Source of the DNA: Peribacillus frigoritolerans
GTDB taxonomy: Bacteria; Bacillota; Bacilli; Bacillales; DSM-1321
NCBI RefSeq assembly: GCF_001636405.1
Contig: NZ_KV440950.1
Coordinates: forward strand, 2,875,712 to 2,939,711
DNA length: 64,000 bases
Reading direction: 5' to 3'
Part shown: piece by piece, positions 26,964 through 37,295 of the stretch
How positions within the stretch are numbered: the first letter of the stretch is position 1
Layout of the letters: every line of letters begins with the position of its first letter
Position numbers and translations under genes: made by a program
The notes under the pieces: model-generated
Told to the model about the DNA's origin: nothing
What the model saw: only the letters and a program-made list of their open reading frames with translations
The model's database searches: none

Positions 26964-27398
26964 GTGAAGATATTATTTCCGTTGCTTGCGGTCCTGGGCG
27001 GAATCACCATTGCCATACAAGGACAAATCAATGGTGGATTAGGAAAAAAAGTGGGGGTCATTGAAGCTTCCTTCATTTCGTTCGGAATCGGGACTCTCGC
27101 TTTATTATTTATTGTTTTGTTTGCGGGAAATGGGAATATTTCTGCCATCGCGTCTGTACCCAAATGGCAATTAACAGGCGGGCTGTTAGGGGCTATTTAT
27201 GTCATTGTGATCGTATTGGTCGTGCCTCGGATTGGAGTGGCACCGGCATTGGTCGGGGTTATAGCAGGCCAGATAATTATTGGGGCAGTCATTGACCATT
27301 TCGGTTTATTTGGAGGCGTACGCATCCCATTGGATGCGAAAAAGTTGGCAGGAATTTGTTTACTTTTCGTGTCATTATATTTGTTTAATCATAAATGA
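26964..27398 (+). CDS. YdcZ-type DMT-family membrane protein
   Basis: 144 residues from the GTG at 26964, ten bases after AAAGGAGC; the upstream ATG at 26937 precedes that site. It has four to five hydrophobic helices and the YdcZ (DUF606) motif GITIAIQGQINGGLGKKVG at its start. Such half-size drug/metabolite-type proteins often act in pairs or as dimers, yet no partner gene is adjacent. Substrate unknown. Confidence 0.8.
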   Translation: MKILFPLLAVLGGITIAIQGQINGGLGKKVGVIEASFISFGIGTLALLFIVLFAGNGNISAIASVPKWQLTGGLLGAIYVIVIVLVVPRIGVAPALVGVIAGQIIIGAVIDHFGLFGGVRIPLDAKKLAGICLLFVSLYLFNHK

Positions 27399-27432
27399 AG
27401 AAGGGCACTTTTCATTGAAACGACGGGTACAT

Positions 27433-27458
27433 ATAGGGGAATATTTCTATTCCCCTAT
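27433..27458. terminator. Perfect hairpin, possible terminator without U tract
   Basis: ATAGGGGAAT / ATTCCCCTAT around ATTTCT, 35 bases after the YdcZ stop. No T run follows, so termination is doubtful. Confidence 0.4.
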
Positions 27459-28082
27459 AGTTAATGCCTACTATTTGGAGATTGATTAAAGAGAACTAAA
27501 TATTTTAATCAAGTAATGCATTATTCTGCTAAAATATATTATTTGAGAGGGGGTGGTTTGCTAGGAAAGTTGTCTTAGTAATCAACCTAATATGAATTAT
27601 TAGAATATTGAGAAATAAATAGACAAGAGAACCTATATGAATACTGATTTAGAGGGGTTTGTAAAAACACCTGGAAGTCGAAAGTCTTTTTAGGTGATCA
27701 TTTCTATTTACCTAGTATCTAGATCGAATTGATTAGCAATTAATTACTATATTGTGAAAAAGTACTCACTGGTTTATTGATTTTTTGGTTTATTCGTAAT
27801 ATACTTAAAATTCAACATCTTTAATTCGAGGTATAGTAACCTTGGCGAGGTGAAAAAAAGGTGATTTTATACCTAGTAGACTGCATTAATTGCTTTTTTT
27901 AGGTAGAAATTAAGATTTATGCAAACGGTTCGCTAATTGTTTTTGGTGAATTCCTGCAATGAATGCTTTTACTTTTCCTCGCAATCATTATATGTACTAT
28001 ACGGAAGATTAATAGGTGTTAGAAGGATAATCTCTTAAATGGGAGTATTCTAAGTAAGATTAAAGATGAGGGGGAATATTTT
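27459..28082. other. Long upstream region of the opp operon
   Basis: About 620 AT-rich bases without a supportable ORF. It probably holds the operon promoter. A weak cre-like TGCAAACGGTTCGC (about 27920) and the OppA ribosome site (GAGGGGG) are the only notable motifs. Confidence 0.45.
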
Positions 28083-29717
28083 TTGAAAAAGTCTAAATTT
28101 TCAGTGCTTGCTCTTCTTATGGCCATCATGCTTATGCTTGCGGCATGCAACGGCGGTTCGAAGGAAACTTCGAATGAAAAAGAAGGGGGCTCGGGTGACT
28201 CATCCGGATCAAAAGTATTAAACGTAAACAATTCAAGTGAACCTGGTTCGCTTCACCCTGCAAATGCTCAAGGTACTCATGAATCATGGATCCTTGAACA
28301 TACGTTCGAGGGGCTGACAAAGAAAACAGAGGAAGGCAAAATCGTCCCTGGTTCTGCCGAATCATGGGAAATCAGTGAAGATGGATTAACTTGGACATTC
28401 AAATTGAAAGATGGTTTGAAATGGTCAAATGGAGATCCGCTTACAGCCAATGATTTCGAATACGCTTGGAAATATGCTTTGAAACCGGAAACGGCTGCAG
28501 ATTATGCTTACCAACTTTATTATCTTAAAGGCGGGGAAGCATACAACAGTAAGAAAGGGAAGGAAGAGGACGTAGGGGTTAAAGCGACAGACGAACATAC
28601 ATTAGTCGTTACTTTGGAACAGCCTACACCATATTTCCTTGACTTGACTTCTTTCTATACTTTCTATCCAATCAATAAAAAGGTACAGGAAGAAAATCCA
28701 AAATGGGCTTTGGATGCAAAAACTCACGTTTCAAACGGGCCGTTCAAATTAACGGAATGGAAACATAAAGAAAGCCTGAAAATCGAAAAGAATGAAAATT
28801 ACTACGATAAAGATAAAATCAAATTGGATGCGGTTAACTTTGCTCTAATTGAAGATGAAAATACAGCATGGCAAATGTATCAGAGTGGCGAATTGGACCT
28901 CGCTTATCCACTGCCAGTGGATATTCAAGGTCAAATGGTCAATTCGGATGATAAAGAATTCAAAATGGGCAAAGAACTTGCCGTTTACTATTACAACTTT
29001 AATACAGAAGTGAAACCTTTCAATAATGCTAAAGTAAGGAAAGCGCTTTCAATGGCTATCGAGCGTCAAAAAATCACCGAAAATGTTGCTCAAGGCGGAC
29101 AAAAGCCTGCTTTTGGCGTAGTCCCTCCGGGTATTCCTGATGCATCTGGAGATTTCCAGGAAAATACAGGTAACCTATTTAAGGAAGATGTTACCGAAGC
29201 TAAGAAATTGTTAAAAGAAGGACTTGCTGAAGAAGGCATGAAAGAATTACCTGAGTTTTCAATTTTGTATAACACTTTAGATTCACACAAGAAAATTGCT
29301 GAAGCGGTTCAAGGAATGTGGCGTGATAACCTGGGTGTTGAAGTGACACTTGAAAATGCGGAATTCCAAGTTAAGCTTGACCGTGAAAAAGCTGGTGACT
29401 TTGAAATTTCCCGTGCAGGATGGGTTGGTGACTATGTTGACCCGATGACATTCATGCTTTGGGAAACGGACGGCGCCTATAATGATGCAGGTTGGTCAAA
29501 CAAAGAATATGATAATTTATTAAAAGAAGCAAAATCTACAATGGATCCAAAAGAACGCATGGATGCTTTGCATAAAGCAGAGAAAGTCATGATTGACGAA
29601 ATGCCGATCCTTCCGGTTTACTTCTATACAAAACCATATATGGTTAAATCGAATGTTACTGGAGTTTTTGCTCCAATTAACGCTTATCCGAACTTTATTT
29701 ACGCGGATAAAAAATAA
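28083..29717 (+). CDS. oppA: Oligopeptide-binding lipoprotein, OppA-like
   Basis: 544 residues from a TTG after GAGGGGG. A lipoprotein signal ends in the lipobox LMLAACNGG (Cys near residue 22), followed by a Ser/Gly/Glu-rich tether. The body is an SBP_bac_5 protein (VPGSAESWEISEDGLTWTF, KDGLKWSNGDPLTANDFEYA, SNGPFKLTEWKH). It captures oligopeptides outside the membrane and passes them to the OppB/OppC channel encoded next. A hairpin after the gene may raise its yield over the membrane subunits. DppE is the close alternative name. Confidence 0.88.
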   Translation: MKKSKFSVLALLMAIMLMLAACNGGSKETSNEKEGGSGDSSGSKVLNVNNSSEPGSLHPANAQGTHESWILEHTFEGLTKKTEEGKIVPGSAESWEISEDGLTWTFKLKDGLKWSNGDPLTANDFEYAWKYALKPETAADYAYQLYYLKGGEAYNSKKGKEEDVGVKATDEHTLVVTLEQPTPYFLDLTSFYTFYPINKKVQEENPKWALDAKTHVSNGPFKLTEWKHKESLKIEKNENYYDKDKIKLDAVNFALIEDENTAWQMYQSGELDLAYPLPVDIQGQMVNSDDKEFKMGKELAVYYYNFNTEVKPFNNAKVRKALSMAIERQKITENVAQGGQKPAFGVVPPGIPDASGDFQENTGNLFKEDVTEAKKLLKEGLAEEGMKELPEFSILYNTLDSHKKIAEAVQGMWRDNLGVEVTLENAEFQVKLDREKAGDFEISRAGWVGDYVDPMTFMLWETDGAYNDAGWSNKEYDNLLKEAKSTMDPKERMDALHKAEKVMIDEMPILPVYFYTKPYMVKSNVTGVFAPINAYPNFIYADKK

Positions 29718-29734
29718 TAGAAGGATAATATTGA

Positions 29735-29775
29735 AATGGGAGGTATGTCCGATTAAGGACATACCCCATTTTTCA
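29735..29775 (+). terminator. Attenuator hairpin between oppA and oppB
   Basis: ATGGG-A-GGTATGTCC / GGACATACC-CCAT, followed by TTTTTC. It lies inside the operon, so it probably terminates part of the transcription or protects the oppA 3' end. Confidence 0.7.
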
Positions 29776-29850
29776 ATTGCGAATTTGAATATTTCATGCA
29801 TTCATTTCCGTTTTCAACTTCTTAGAAAATCGATGATTGGGGTGATTACC

Positions 29851-30780
29851 ATGTTGAGATATACATTAAACCGTTTTAAATGGGCGATTATTACTTTATG
29901 GGCTGTTATTACATTAACGTTCATCATAATGCATACGATTCCGGGAAATCCATTTGCAAAAGAAGGAGCCATGCCTCCTGCTGTTTATGAAAACCTTCAA
30001 GTCCACTATGGATTGGACAAGCCGTTGTTAACCCAATATGGGAATTATTTATTGGAAGTCGTTCAATTTGATTTTGGTCCTTCATTGAAATCTTCATCCA
30101 TTTCCGTGAATGATTACATTTTGAAGGGGTTTCCGGTGTCATTGCACTTAGGGGCACAAGCTTTGGTGATTGCCATCTTCTTTGGCCTCATTTTGGGTGT
30201 CGTGGCATCACTGAAAAGAAATAAATGGCCCGACTATTTATCAATGATCATTGCCATCGTAGGGATTTCCGTTCCTAACTTTATCCTGGCGACTATTTTA
30301 ATCAATTATTTTGCGATTAAATGGAACATATTCCCTGTTGCTACATGGGCGACATGGCAGCATACCATTTTACCATCCATTGCCCTTTCCATGATGCCGC
30401 TTGCTTTCATCGCGAGACTGATGCGGACAAGCATGCTTGAAGTAATGGGGCAGGATTACATTTTGACAGCAAAAGCCAAAGGATTGAAACGGAGCGGTGT
30501 CATAATCAAACATGCGATTCGGAATGCGTTATTGCCGATAATCACGGTTCTCGGCATCCTTACGGCTAATATCGTGACAGGAAGCTTCATCATTGAACGT
30601 ATTTTTGGTATTCCTGGCATGGGAGATATGTTCGTAAAGGGAATATCCAACAGGGACTACCCGGTGATTCTTGGTTCCACAATTGTGTATAGTGCGGTGC
30701 TTATTTTATTGATATTCATCGTTGATATAGCCTATACGTTGATTGATCCTAGAATTAAAGTGACGGGGGAGAAGAAATAA
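29851..30780 (+). CDS. oppB: Oligopeptide ABC transporter permease, OppB-like
   Basis: 309 residues from the ATG at 29851 with GGGGTGAT upstream; longer in-frame readings overlap oppA. Six helices are expected. The N-terminal MLRYTLNRFKWAIITLWAVI and the cytosolic EAA-type loop (YILTAKAKGLKRSGVIIKHA, then NALLPIITVLG) are typical of the B subunit. It forms half of the membrane channel with OppC. The stop shares one base with the oppC ATG. Confidence 0.88.
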   Translation: MLRYTLNRFKWAIITLWAVITLTFIIMHTIPGNPFAKEGAMPPAVYENLQVHYGLDKPLLTQYGNYLLEVVQFDFGPSLKSSSISVNDYILKGFPVSLHLGAQALVIAIFFGLILGVVASLKRNKWPDYLSMIIAIVGISVPNFILATILINYFAIKWNIFPVATWATWQHTILPSIALSMMPLAFIARLMRTSMLEVMGQDYILTAKAKGLKRSGVIIKHAIRNALLPIITVLGILTANIVTGSFIIERIFGIPGMGDMFVKGISNRDYPVILGSTIVYSAVLILLIFIVDIAYTLIDPRIKVTGEKK

Positions 30781-31709
30781 TGGCAGATAAAGTGCATTTA
30801 AACGAAGATATGTTCCAACCCGCCGAAGGCAACTTTAAGGAAGCTGAAAAAATAGCAAGACCTACAGTTTCATATTGGTCTGACGTCTGGCGTCGATTTA
30901 AAGAAAATAAGCTGGCGATGACTGGGTTTATTCTTATAATCCTCTTGGTCTTGATGGCGATTTTTGGTCCGTACATTAACGGATATACTTATTATGGACA
31001 AGATTTCGATAAAAAGAATCTTAGCCCAAATAGCGAGCATTGGTTTGGAACGGATTCATCAGGAAGGGATCTATTCACGCGAGCTTGGTACGGTGCAAGG
31101 ATATCCTTGTTCATTGGATTGATGGCAGCGCTGATCGACTTTTTAATTGGTGTCCTATATGGCGGGATTTCTGCCATTCGCGGTGGACGCACGGATAATA
31201 TCATGATGCGTTTCGCTGAGGTGATCTATGCGATTCCATACCTATTGATGGTTATCTTAATGATGGTCGTATTAAAACCTGGTATTCTGCCGATCATCAT
31301 TGCGATGTCGATTACGGGGTGGATTCCGATGGCGCGACTGGTACGGGGCCAGGTTTTACAACTGAAAGAGAATGAATATATCCATGCTGCAACAATCTCT
31401 GGAGCCAATACGAGCTGGACTTTAAGAAAACACATGATTCCAAATACAATGGGACCGATCCTTGTCAATTTAACGTTGACTGTACCTACTGCCATTTTTG
31501 CCGAAGCTACACTTAGCTTTTTGGGACTGGGAGTTCCGGCACCTCAGGCAAGCTGGGGAACATTGACAAGTGATGCACTGGGAAGCATTCTGGTAGGGAA
31601 TTTCTATCAACTGTTAATCCCGGCAATATTGATTTCCTTAACGATGTTCGCGTTCAATGTGGCTGGTGACGGATTGCAGGATGCCTTAGATCCAAAACTA
31701 CGGAAATAA
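30780..31709 (+). CDS. oppC: Oligopeptide ABC transporter permease, OppC-like
   Basis: 309 residues beginning one base into the oppB stop, so the two are translationally coupled. A long cytosolic N-terminus (~45 residues) precedes the first helix, usual for the C subunit. It contains HWFGTDSSGRDLFTRAWYGA and the EAA-type loop EYIHAATISGANTSWTLRKH. It pairs with OppB in the membrane. Confidence 0.9.
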   Translation: MADKVHLNEDMFQPAEGNFKEAEKIARPTVSYWSDVWRRFKENKLAMTGFILIILLVLMAIFGPYINGYTYYGQDFDKKNLSPNSEHWFGTDSSGRDLFTRAWYGARISLFIGLMAALIDFLIGVLYGGISAIRGGRTDNIMMRFAEVIYAIPYLLMVILMMVVLKPGILPIIIAMSITGWIPMARLVRGQVLQLKENEYIHAATISGANTSWTLRKHMIPNTMGPILVNLTLTVPTAIFAEATLSFLGLGVPAPQASWGTLTSDALGSILVGNFYQLLIPAILISLTMFAFNVAGDGLQDALDPKLRK

Positions 31710-31758
31710 ATGAGTACTAACATAATGATTTGATATTACTAGAATAGGAGGGACGATG

Positions 31759-32772
31759 ATGGAGAACCTATTAGAAGTCAACGATTTACAAATCACCTTC
31801 CATACTTATGCAGGTAAAGTGCAAGCGGTTCGCGGTGTGAACTTTGGCGTGAAAAAGGGGGAAGCCGTTGCGATTGTTGGGGAGTCCGGATGCGGCAAAA
31901 GTGTTACAGCGAAATCTATCATGAGATTATTGGAAACACCCCCGGCAGAGTATGGAAAAGGGTCGATAAACTTTGGCGGTAAAGACCTTCTTAAAATGAG
32001 TGAAAAGGAAATGCAGAGGATTCGCGGGAATGAAATCAGCATGATTTTCCAGGATCCGATGACTTCGCTCAATCCAACGACAAAAATCGGCAGCCAGATC
32101 ATGGAAGGCATTTTAAAGCATAATAAAAATATGTCCCGAAATGATGCATACGAACGGGCGTTGGAAACACTGAAACTAGTAGGTATTCCACAGCCGGAAA
32201 AAAGGATGCAGCAATATCCGCATGAGTTTTCAGGTGGTATGCGCCAAAGGGCAATGATAGCGATGGCCCTTGCTTGTGAACCAAAATTACTGATTGCCGA
32301 TGAACCTACAACTGCATTGGATGTAACGATACAAGCGCAAATTTTGGAACTGATGAAAGATATCCAACGAAGAATGGATACTTCCATCATTTTAATCACT
32401 CATGATTTAGGTGTGGTTGCGGAAACTTGTGAACGGGTAGTCGTTATGTATGCAGGCAAGGTTGTGGAGACGGGTACGGTAGAGGCTATATTTTCAAACC
32501 CGCAGCATCCTTATACAAGAGGTTTGCTTAAAACGGTGCCGAGGCTGGATATGGAAAAAACGGCTCCGTTGGTTCCGATTATCGGATCACCACCTGATTT
32601 ATTGGATCCGCCAAAAGGATGCCCATTTTACCCAAGATGTGAATCAGCAATGAAAGTGTGCAAAGACCATGATCCGGAGCTTGAAGTAGTGGAAGAAGGT
32701 CAGACAGCCGCATGCTGGCTGCACCACCCGATGGCCAAGGCAGCACAGGTACAAGCACCGACTAATGTATAA
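31759..32772 (+). CDS. oppD: Oligopeptide ABC transporter ATPase, OppD-like
   Basis: 337 residues from the ATG at 31759, six bases after AGGAGG; the ATG three bases earlier is also possible. Walker A GESGCGKS, signature [15 protein letters not shown], Walker B LLIADEPT and H-loop LITHDLG are intact. The C-terminal oligopeptide-type extension carries Cys-rich [17 protein letters not shown], the iron-sulphur-like motif of this family. It powers import with OppF. Confidence 0.9.
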   Translation: MENLLEVNDLQITFHTYAGKVQAVRGVNFGVKKGEAVAIVGESGCGKSVTAKSIMRLLETPPAEYGKGSINFGGKDLLKMSEKEMQRIRGNEISMIFQDPMTSLNPTTKIGSQIMEGILKHNKNMSRNDAYERALETLKLVGIPQPEKRMQQYPHEFSGGMRQRAMIAMALACEPKLLIADEPTTALDVTIQAQILELMKDIQRRMDTSIILITHDLGVVAETCERVVVMYAGKVVETGTVEAIFSNPQHPYTRGLLKTVPRLDMEKTAPLVPIIGSPPDLLDPPKGCPFYPRCESAMKVCKDHDPELEVVEEGQTAACWLHHPMAKAAQVQAPTNV

Positions 32773-32785
32773 AGGAGGAGAACCA

Positions 32786-33778
32786 ATGGTTTCACTGAAA
32801 AATAAGGCCGAAAAAGAAAAGACATACAACGAAAATTCTCCTCTTGTTGAAATAAAGAATCTGAAGAAGCATTTTCCTATCGGTTCTCAATCGCTGAAAG
32901 CGGTAGATGGTTTGGATCTCAAAATCTATCCAGGGGAAACTGTCGGTCTTGTTGGGGAAAGCGGTTGCGGTAAGTCGACTGCAGGTCGTACAATCACTCG
33001 ATTATATGAACCGACAGATGGAGAAGTTCTTTTTCAGGGGAAAAATATTTTCGATTACAAACCTGGGGAAATGTCACATATCCGCCGTGAAATACAAATG
33101 ATTTTCCAAGATCCTTACGCATCCTTGAACCCAAGGATGAAGGTGGAGGAATTGATTGGGGAACCACTTGCCATTCATGGGATATCAAAAGGTAAAGAGC
33201 GAAGAAAACGGGTGGAAGACCTGTTAAAGCTGGTTGGTTTAAGTCCGGAACATATCACTCGTTTTCCGCATGAATTCAGTGGAGGACAGCGCCAGCGTAT
33301 TGGAATTGCAAGGGCATTGGCTTTAAATCCTAAATTCATCGTTTGTGATGAACCAATCTCTGCCTTGGATGTTTCGATACAGGCCCAAGTGGTCAACTTA
33401 TTAAAAGAACTGCAAAAAGAAATGGGATTGACTTATTTATTCATCGCGCATGATTTATCGATGGTCAAGTATATTTCAGATCGGATTTTAGTCATGTACC
33501 TTGGAAGAATGATGGAACTTTCGGATAGTGATTCTTTAACGAAAGATCCGCTACACCCATACACACAGGCCTTGCTATCCGCAGTGCCGATACCAGACCC
33601 GACTATTAAACGGGAAAGGATCGTCCTTAAAGGTGATGTACCAAGTCCGATCAATCCGCCGAGCGGCTGTGTATTTCGGACGCGCTGCCCTAAGGCGATG
33701 GAGATATGCTCCAGTGCTGTACCTGAATGGAAAGAACAAAAACCAGGGCATTTCGTTGCTTGTCATTTATATTGGTAA
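32786..33778 (+). CDS. oppF: Oligopeptide ABC transporter ATPase, OppF-like
   Basis: 330 residues from the ATG at 32786, after AAAGGAGGAG; the start lies 13 bases after the oppD stop. Walker A GESGCGKS, signature [15 protein letters not shown], Walker [10 protein letters not shown] and the C-terminal [18 protein letters not shown] are present. It is the second ATPase of the importer and closes the operon in the order A-B-C-D-F of B. subtilis opp. Confidence 0.9.
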   Translation: MVSLKNKAEKEKTYNENSPLVEIKNLKKHFPIGSQSLKAVDGLDLKIYPGETVGLVGESGCGKSTAGRTITRLYEPTDGEVLFQGKNIFDYKPGEMSHIRREIQMIFQDPYASLNPRMKVEELIGEPLAIHGISKGKERRKRVEDLLKLVGLSPEHITRFPHEFSGGQRQRIGIARALALNPKFIVCDEPISALDVSIQAQVVNLLKELQKEMGLTYLFIAHDLSMVKYISDRILVMYLGRMMELSDSDSLTKDPLHPYTQALLSAVPIPDPTIKRERIVLKGDVPSPINPPSGCVFRTRCPKAMEICSSAVPEWKEQKPGHFVACHLYW

Positions 33779-33786
33779 ACAAAAAA

Positions 33787-33816
33787 AACCAGTTGCATTT
33801 GCGACTGGTCTTTTTT
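33787..33816 (+). terminator. Terminator of the opp operon
   Basis: ACCAGTTGC / GCGACTGGT (one G-U pair) around ATTT, followed by CTTTTTTT. Confidence 0.88.
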
Positions 33817-33984
33817 TACACATTTATGTAAAATATTTTTAGAATGGAAACGATTATCAAATTATTTATCAGCATGTCAAAATAAAAAACTAGGAATCTG
33901 AAAATAAAACATATAAAATGTAATTATATGTAAATATAAAATTCTGTTGAATGTTTCAATTTGTGAGAGAAGGAGGGACTGTTA

Positions 33985-34839
33985 TTGTATTCCACGATAA
34001 CTAGTGAGATCGTCGATCGTGTCATGATTGTAACTCTTAATCGTCCAGAGAGAATGAATGCTTTCAATGAAAAGATGTGTGAGGAAATGATTCGCGCTTT
34101 TAATGAAGCGGATGAAAATGATGACGTAAGAGCCGTCATATTAACTGGCGCTGGGGATGCTTTTTGTGCTGGAATGGATTTGGAAAAAGGTGCAGAAACG
34201 TTTATGGATCACACTCCTTTGGTTGAATATCGCGATGCAGGAGGAATGTTGTCATTACGGATTTTTGAGATGAAGAAACCTATGATAGCAGCCATTAATG
34301 GAGCGGCAGTCGGGATTGGGATAACAATGACTTTGCCCATGGACATTAGAATTGCTTCAACAGATGCAAAGATGGGTTTTGTATTTGCAAGGCGGGGGAT
34401 AACGATGGAGGCATGCAGTGGCTGGTTCTTGCCTAGGCTTGTCGGAATGGGCAAAGCTTCCGAATGGATTTTTACCGGCAGGATGATTACGGCCAGTGAA
34501 GCATATGAGGGAAGGCTGGTAAACAAGATCGTCGAGCCAGAAGAATTGATGTCTGCAGCAATGGAGATTGCGACAGACATTGCGGAAAACACATCTTCCG
34601 TCTCTGTGACGCTATCCCGGCAGTTAATGTGGTCCATGCTCGGTGCGAACCATCCTGTTGAATCACACAAAATAGAATCGAAAATGATTCATTGGACCGG
34701 AAAACAAGCTGATGCACTAGAAGGAATCGAAGCTTTTCTCGAAAAAAGGAAAGCCGATTTTAAAATGAAAAGCAGCACGGATATGCCTCCGTTTTATCCG
34801 TGGGGAACGGATCGAACATATGAAGCGGATAAGAAATGA
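33985..34839 (+). CDS. Enoyl-CoA hydratase/isomerase (crotonase) family protein
   Basis: 284 residues from a TTG seven bases after AAGGAGGG. The crotonase fold is clear: VTLNRPERMNAFNEKM, the oxyanion-hole segments AFCAGMDLEKG and ING AAVGIGIT (residues ~105-115), and a C-terminal helical tail. The catalytic Glu expected of true hydratases is replaced in this region by sequence such as RRGITMEACSGWFLPRLVG, where Glu may still serve. It probably hydrates or isomerises an acyl-CoA. Monocistronic; no fatty-acid oxidation partners are adjacent. Confidence 0.85.
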   Translation: MYSTITSEIVDRVMIVTLNRPERMNAFNEKMCEEMIRAFNEADENDDVRAVILTGAGDAFCAGMDLEKGAETFMDHTPLVEYRDAGGMLSLRIFEMKKPMIAAINGAAVGIGITMTLPMDIRIASTDAKMGFVFARRGITMEACSGWFLPRLVGMGKASEWIFTGRMITASEAYEGRLVNKIVEPEELMSAAMEIATDIAENTSSVSVTLSRQLMWSMLGANHPVESHKIESKMIHWTGKQADALEGIEAFLEKRKADFKMKSSTDMPPFYPWGTDRTYEADKK

Positions 34840-34965
34840 ATGAATGGTAAGGTCGATATCGAGGGCATCGGAAGTGCTTGATAATTTTTACTTTTCGGAT
34901 AAATTAGGGTTTCTTTTCTTAGTGTGTTATACTAGGTTTACCATTTACTAAACTTGTTTCATGTT

Positions 34966-34993
34966 CCCTATTCCCTGTGAATAGGGTTTTTTT
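34966..34993 (+). terminator. Terminator after the crotonase gene
   Basis: CCCTATTC / GAATAGGG around CCTGT, followed by seven T. Confidence 0.85.
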
Positions 34994-35011
34994 ATGATTG
35001 TTTTTTTGATC

Positions 35012-35041
35012 AAAAAAAAACAGACCCTACAAGTAGGGTCC
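35012..35041 (-). terminator. Terminator of cspC
   Basis: On the minus strand GACCCTA / TAGGGTC around a CTTG loop, followed by TGTTTTTTTTT. Confidence 0.88.
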
Positions 35042-35061
35042 GTTATATATTGTATTTAAAA

Positions 35062-35262
35062 TTATGCTTTTTGAACGTTAGTAGCTTGGGGTCCACGTTG
35101 ACCTTGCTCAACTTCAAAAGTAACTTCTTGACCTTCGTCTAATGATTTGAATCCTTCGCTTTGGATAGCTGAGAAATGTACGAATACATCGTCTCCGTTT
35201 TCGCGTTCGATGAAGCCAAATCCTTTTTCTGCGTTAAACCATTTTACTTTACCTTGTTCCAT
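35062..35262 (-). CDS. cspC: Cold-shock protein, CspC-like
   Basis: 66 residues, one OB fold. RNP-1 KGFGFIE and RNP-2 VFVHFSAI are intact. The sequence [20 protein letters not shown] with later [14 protein letters not shown] text is closest to B. subtilis CspC. It binds single-stranded RNA and DNA as an RNA chaperone. GGAGG precedes the ATG. About 180 bases of leader (35263-35446) before the next gene may form the cold-responsive 5' UTR. Confidence 0.93.
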   Translation of the reverse strand: MEQGKVKWFNAEKGFGFIERENGDDVFVHFSAIQSEGFKSLDEGQEVTFEVEQGQRGPQATNVQKA

Positions 35263-35446
35263 TGTTGTTGCCTCCTAGTGTGAATCCACACATTGTGTTA
35301 CTACCCTTGCTCAATCATTAGACGAAAAGTTTTTCACTTATCAATCTTCCCGAACAAAAATAATTCTTTTTAAATATAACAGATAATGTCGGAATCTGCA
35401 AGCTAACAAGGAAAGATTATTAATGTATACAGAAAATGAACAATTC

Positions 35447-36404
35447 TTAATACCCTTTTTTGTAATCAAGTAAATTTGTTGAAGGTGTTTTACCATTTAG
35501 ATAGTCCTTTAAATTCGGGATGAAAATATCCTGAATTAGCCTTTGGTCGTAAAATTCCGTATTTCCGGATGTGTGCGGCGTGATGATTACGTTGTTCAAC
35601 TCCCATAAAGGGCTATTTTCAGGAAGTGGCTCCGTTTCAAACACATCAAGACCAGCACCTGCAATATCTTTGTCCTTAAGCGCTTGAATCAATTCTTTTT
35701 GAATGACGAGGTTTCCCCTTCCTAATATTAATGAAAAATGCGGAGCGCTTCATTAACTTGAATTCCTTTTTACCGAACATATTCCTTGTTTCTGGAGTCA
35801 ATGGTAATGTCACGACAATATAATCACACCTAGGAAGAAGATCAATCAATTGTTTTTGTGTGAACATCTCATCTACGAATTCTTCTGATTTACCGGAATG
35901 GCGCATCCCTAATACGGTCATGCCAAAAGCCTTGGCAATTTTTGCGGTTTCCTTTCCGATTTTCCCGACACCGATGATTCCGATGGTCTTTTCATGAATT
36001 TCCTGCTTCATATGTGCGTGATGCCAGGTCCTTGTCTGCTGTTGCTTAATATATGTATCTACTTTTCTTGTTAAGGCAAGCATTAACGCAAAAATTGTCT
36101 CTGAAATGGGATACGCATGAACGCCGTTTGCAGTTGTAATCTGAACATTCTTTTGTTCTAAATTGTCCAGGGGTAAAGCATTCACTCCTGCACTCCATGT
36201 CTGGATCCATTTAACATCGCTTGCAGCAATCGATACAGACATTTCCGCTTTCCAGCCTGCGATGACTTCTGCATCGGCAATATGATCTCTCCATTTTTCC
36301 GGGGATCTCCCGGTGATAACAGTCCACTCAGGAATCAATTCTTGGATCTTCTGTAATAAGATTTCATTCAAATTTTGGCTTATTATGAGTTTTCTTTTTG
36401 GCAT
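35447..36404 (-). pseudogene. Frameshifted D-2-hydroxyacid dehydrogenase
   Basis: The ATG at 36404 (after GGAGG) opens MPKRKLIISQNLNEILLQKI, with NAD motif GIIGVGKIGKETAKIA. Near 35723 one extra base shifts the frame: the expected GRGNLVIQKELIQALKDK continues in another frame to 35447. The shift falls just before the catalytic Arg of the NxGRG motif. The Glu (DVFETEPLP) and His (TPHTSGN) of the catalytic triad are also only in the second frame. The N-terminal product would be inactive. Otherwise full length, so the lesion is recent or a sequencing error. Confidence 0.85.
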
Positions 36405-36525
36405 AATTATCCTCCTGGATATTTTTTTCTGAATTATACGTAAGTTTCGATAATATTTCAATTGGGAAGGCGATTGCATACCAATCTTGCTATAATACTA
36501 ATAATCAATGGAATGGGGTGTAATC

Positions 36526-37074
36526 ATGAACGTGAAAGAGATATATGGACAGCTGCCTGCCCTGGAATCAAAACGATTGATCATGAGGAAAGTCACCATG
36601 AATGATGCCGAAGACATGTTCGCTTATGCATCCAACAATGAAGTTTCCCGTTACGTCACATGGGAAGCCCATCGTTCCCTAAGTGATACAAAAGATTTTA
36701 TCCGATTTATACTTCAAAATTATGAGGATAAGAAAATCGCTCCATGGGGCATAGAACACAAGGAAAGCGGTAAGTTGATTGGTACCATTGATTTTGTTTC
36801 ATGGCAGGTTGACCATCATAGTGCGGAAATAGGGTATGTGCTTGCACCAGAATATTGGGGGAGTGGCTTGATGACGGAGGCAGCCCAAAAGATAATCGCC
36901 TTTGGCTTCGAAAATATGAACCTAGTTCGAATACAGGCAAGGTGCTTCGTTGAAAATTCAGGTTCAGAGCGAGTCATGCAAAAGGCTGGTATGTCTTTTG
37001 AGGGAATCATCAGAAAAGGAATGTTCGTCAAGGGGAAGCATCAAGACATAAAGCTATATTCCATTATAAAATGA
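36526..37074 (+). CDS. GNAT acetyltransferase, RimJ/RimL type
   Basis: 182 residues from the ATG at 36526, six bases after a GGGGTG site; an earlier ATG at 36508 precedes that site. It shows the family pattern LESKRLIMRKVTMNDAEDMF, then SAEIGYVLAPEYWGSGLMTE and RIQARCFVENSGSERVMQKA. Related to the protein at 26230 but only moderately similar. Likely N-terminal or small-molecule acetylation. Confidence 0.85.
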   Translation: MNVKEIYGQLPALESKRLIMRKVTMNDAEDMFAYASNNEVSRYVTWEAHRSLSDTKDFIRFILQNYEDKKIAPWGIEHKESGKLIGTIDFVSWQVDHHSAEIGYVLAPEYWGSGLMTEAAQKIIAFGFENMNLVRIQARCFVENSGSERVMQKAGMSFEGIIRKGMFVKGKHQDIKLYSIIK

Positions 37075-37295
37075 TGGCTGCGAAGTCAGCTGATTAAAGG
37101 GAAAGTAATAAGAAAAATATACATCGTTTGCGAATCGTGAATTTCTGTTGTTGATAATGATGGATATGGGAAAGCCAGAAACAAACAATATGTGCAAATA
37201 TTGAATCAAAAACTATACAAAACGTCTAATGTAAAAAGTCGTTTTGAAAAATATAATGAAACTATGAAATCGTGTTGAAATGGAGGGTTTATTTA

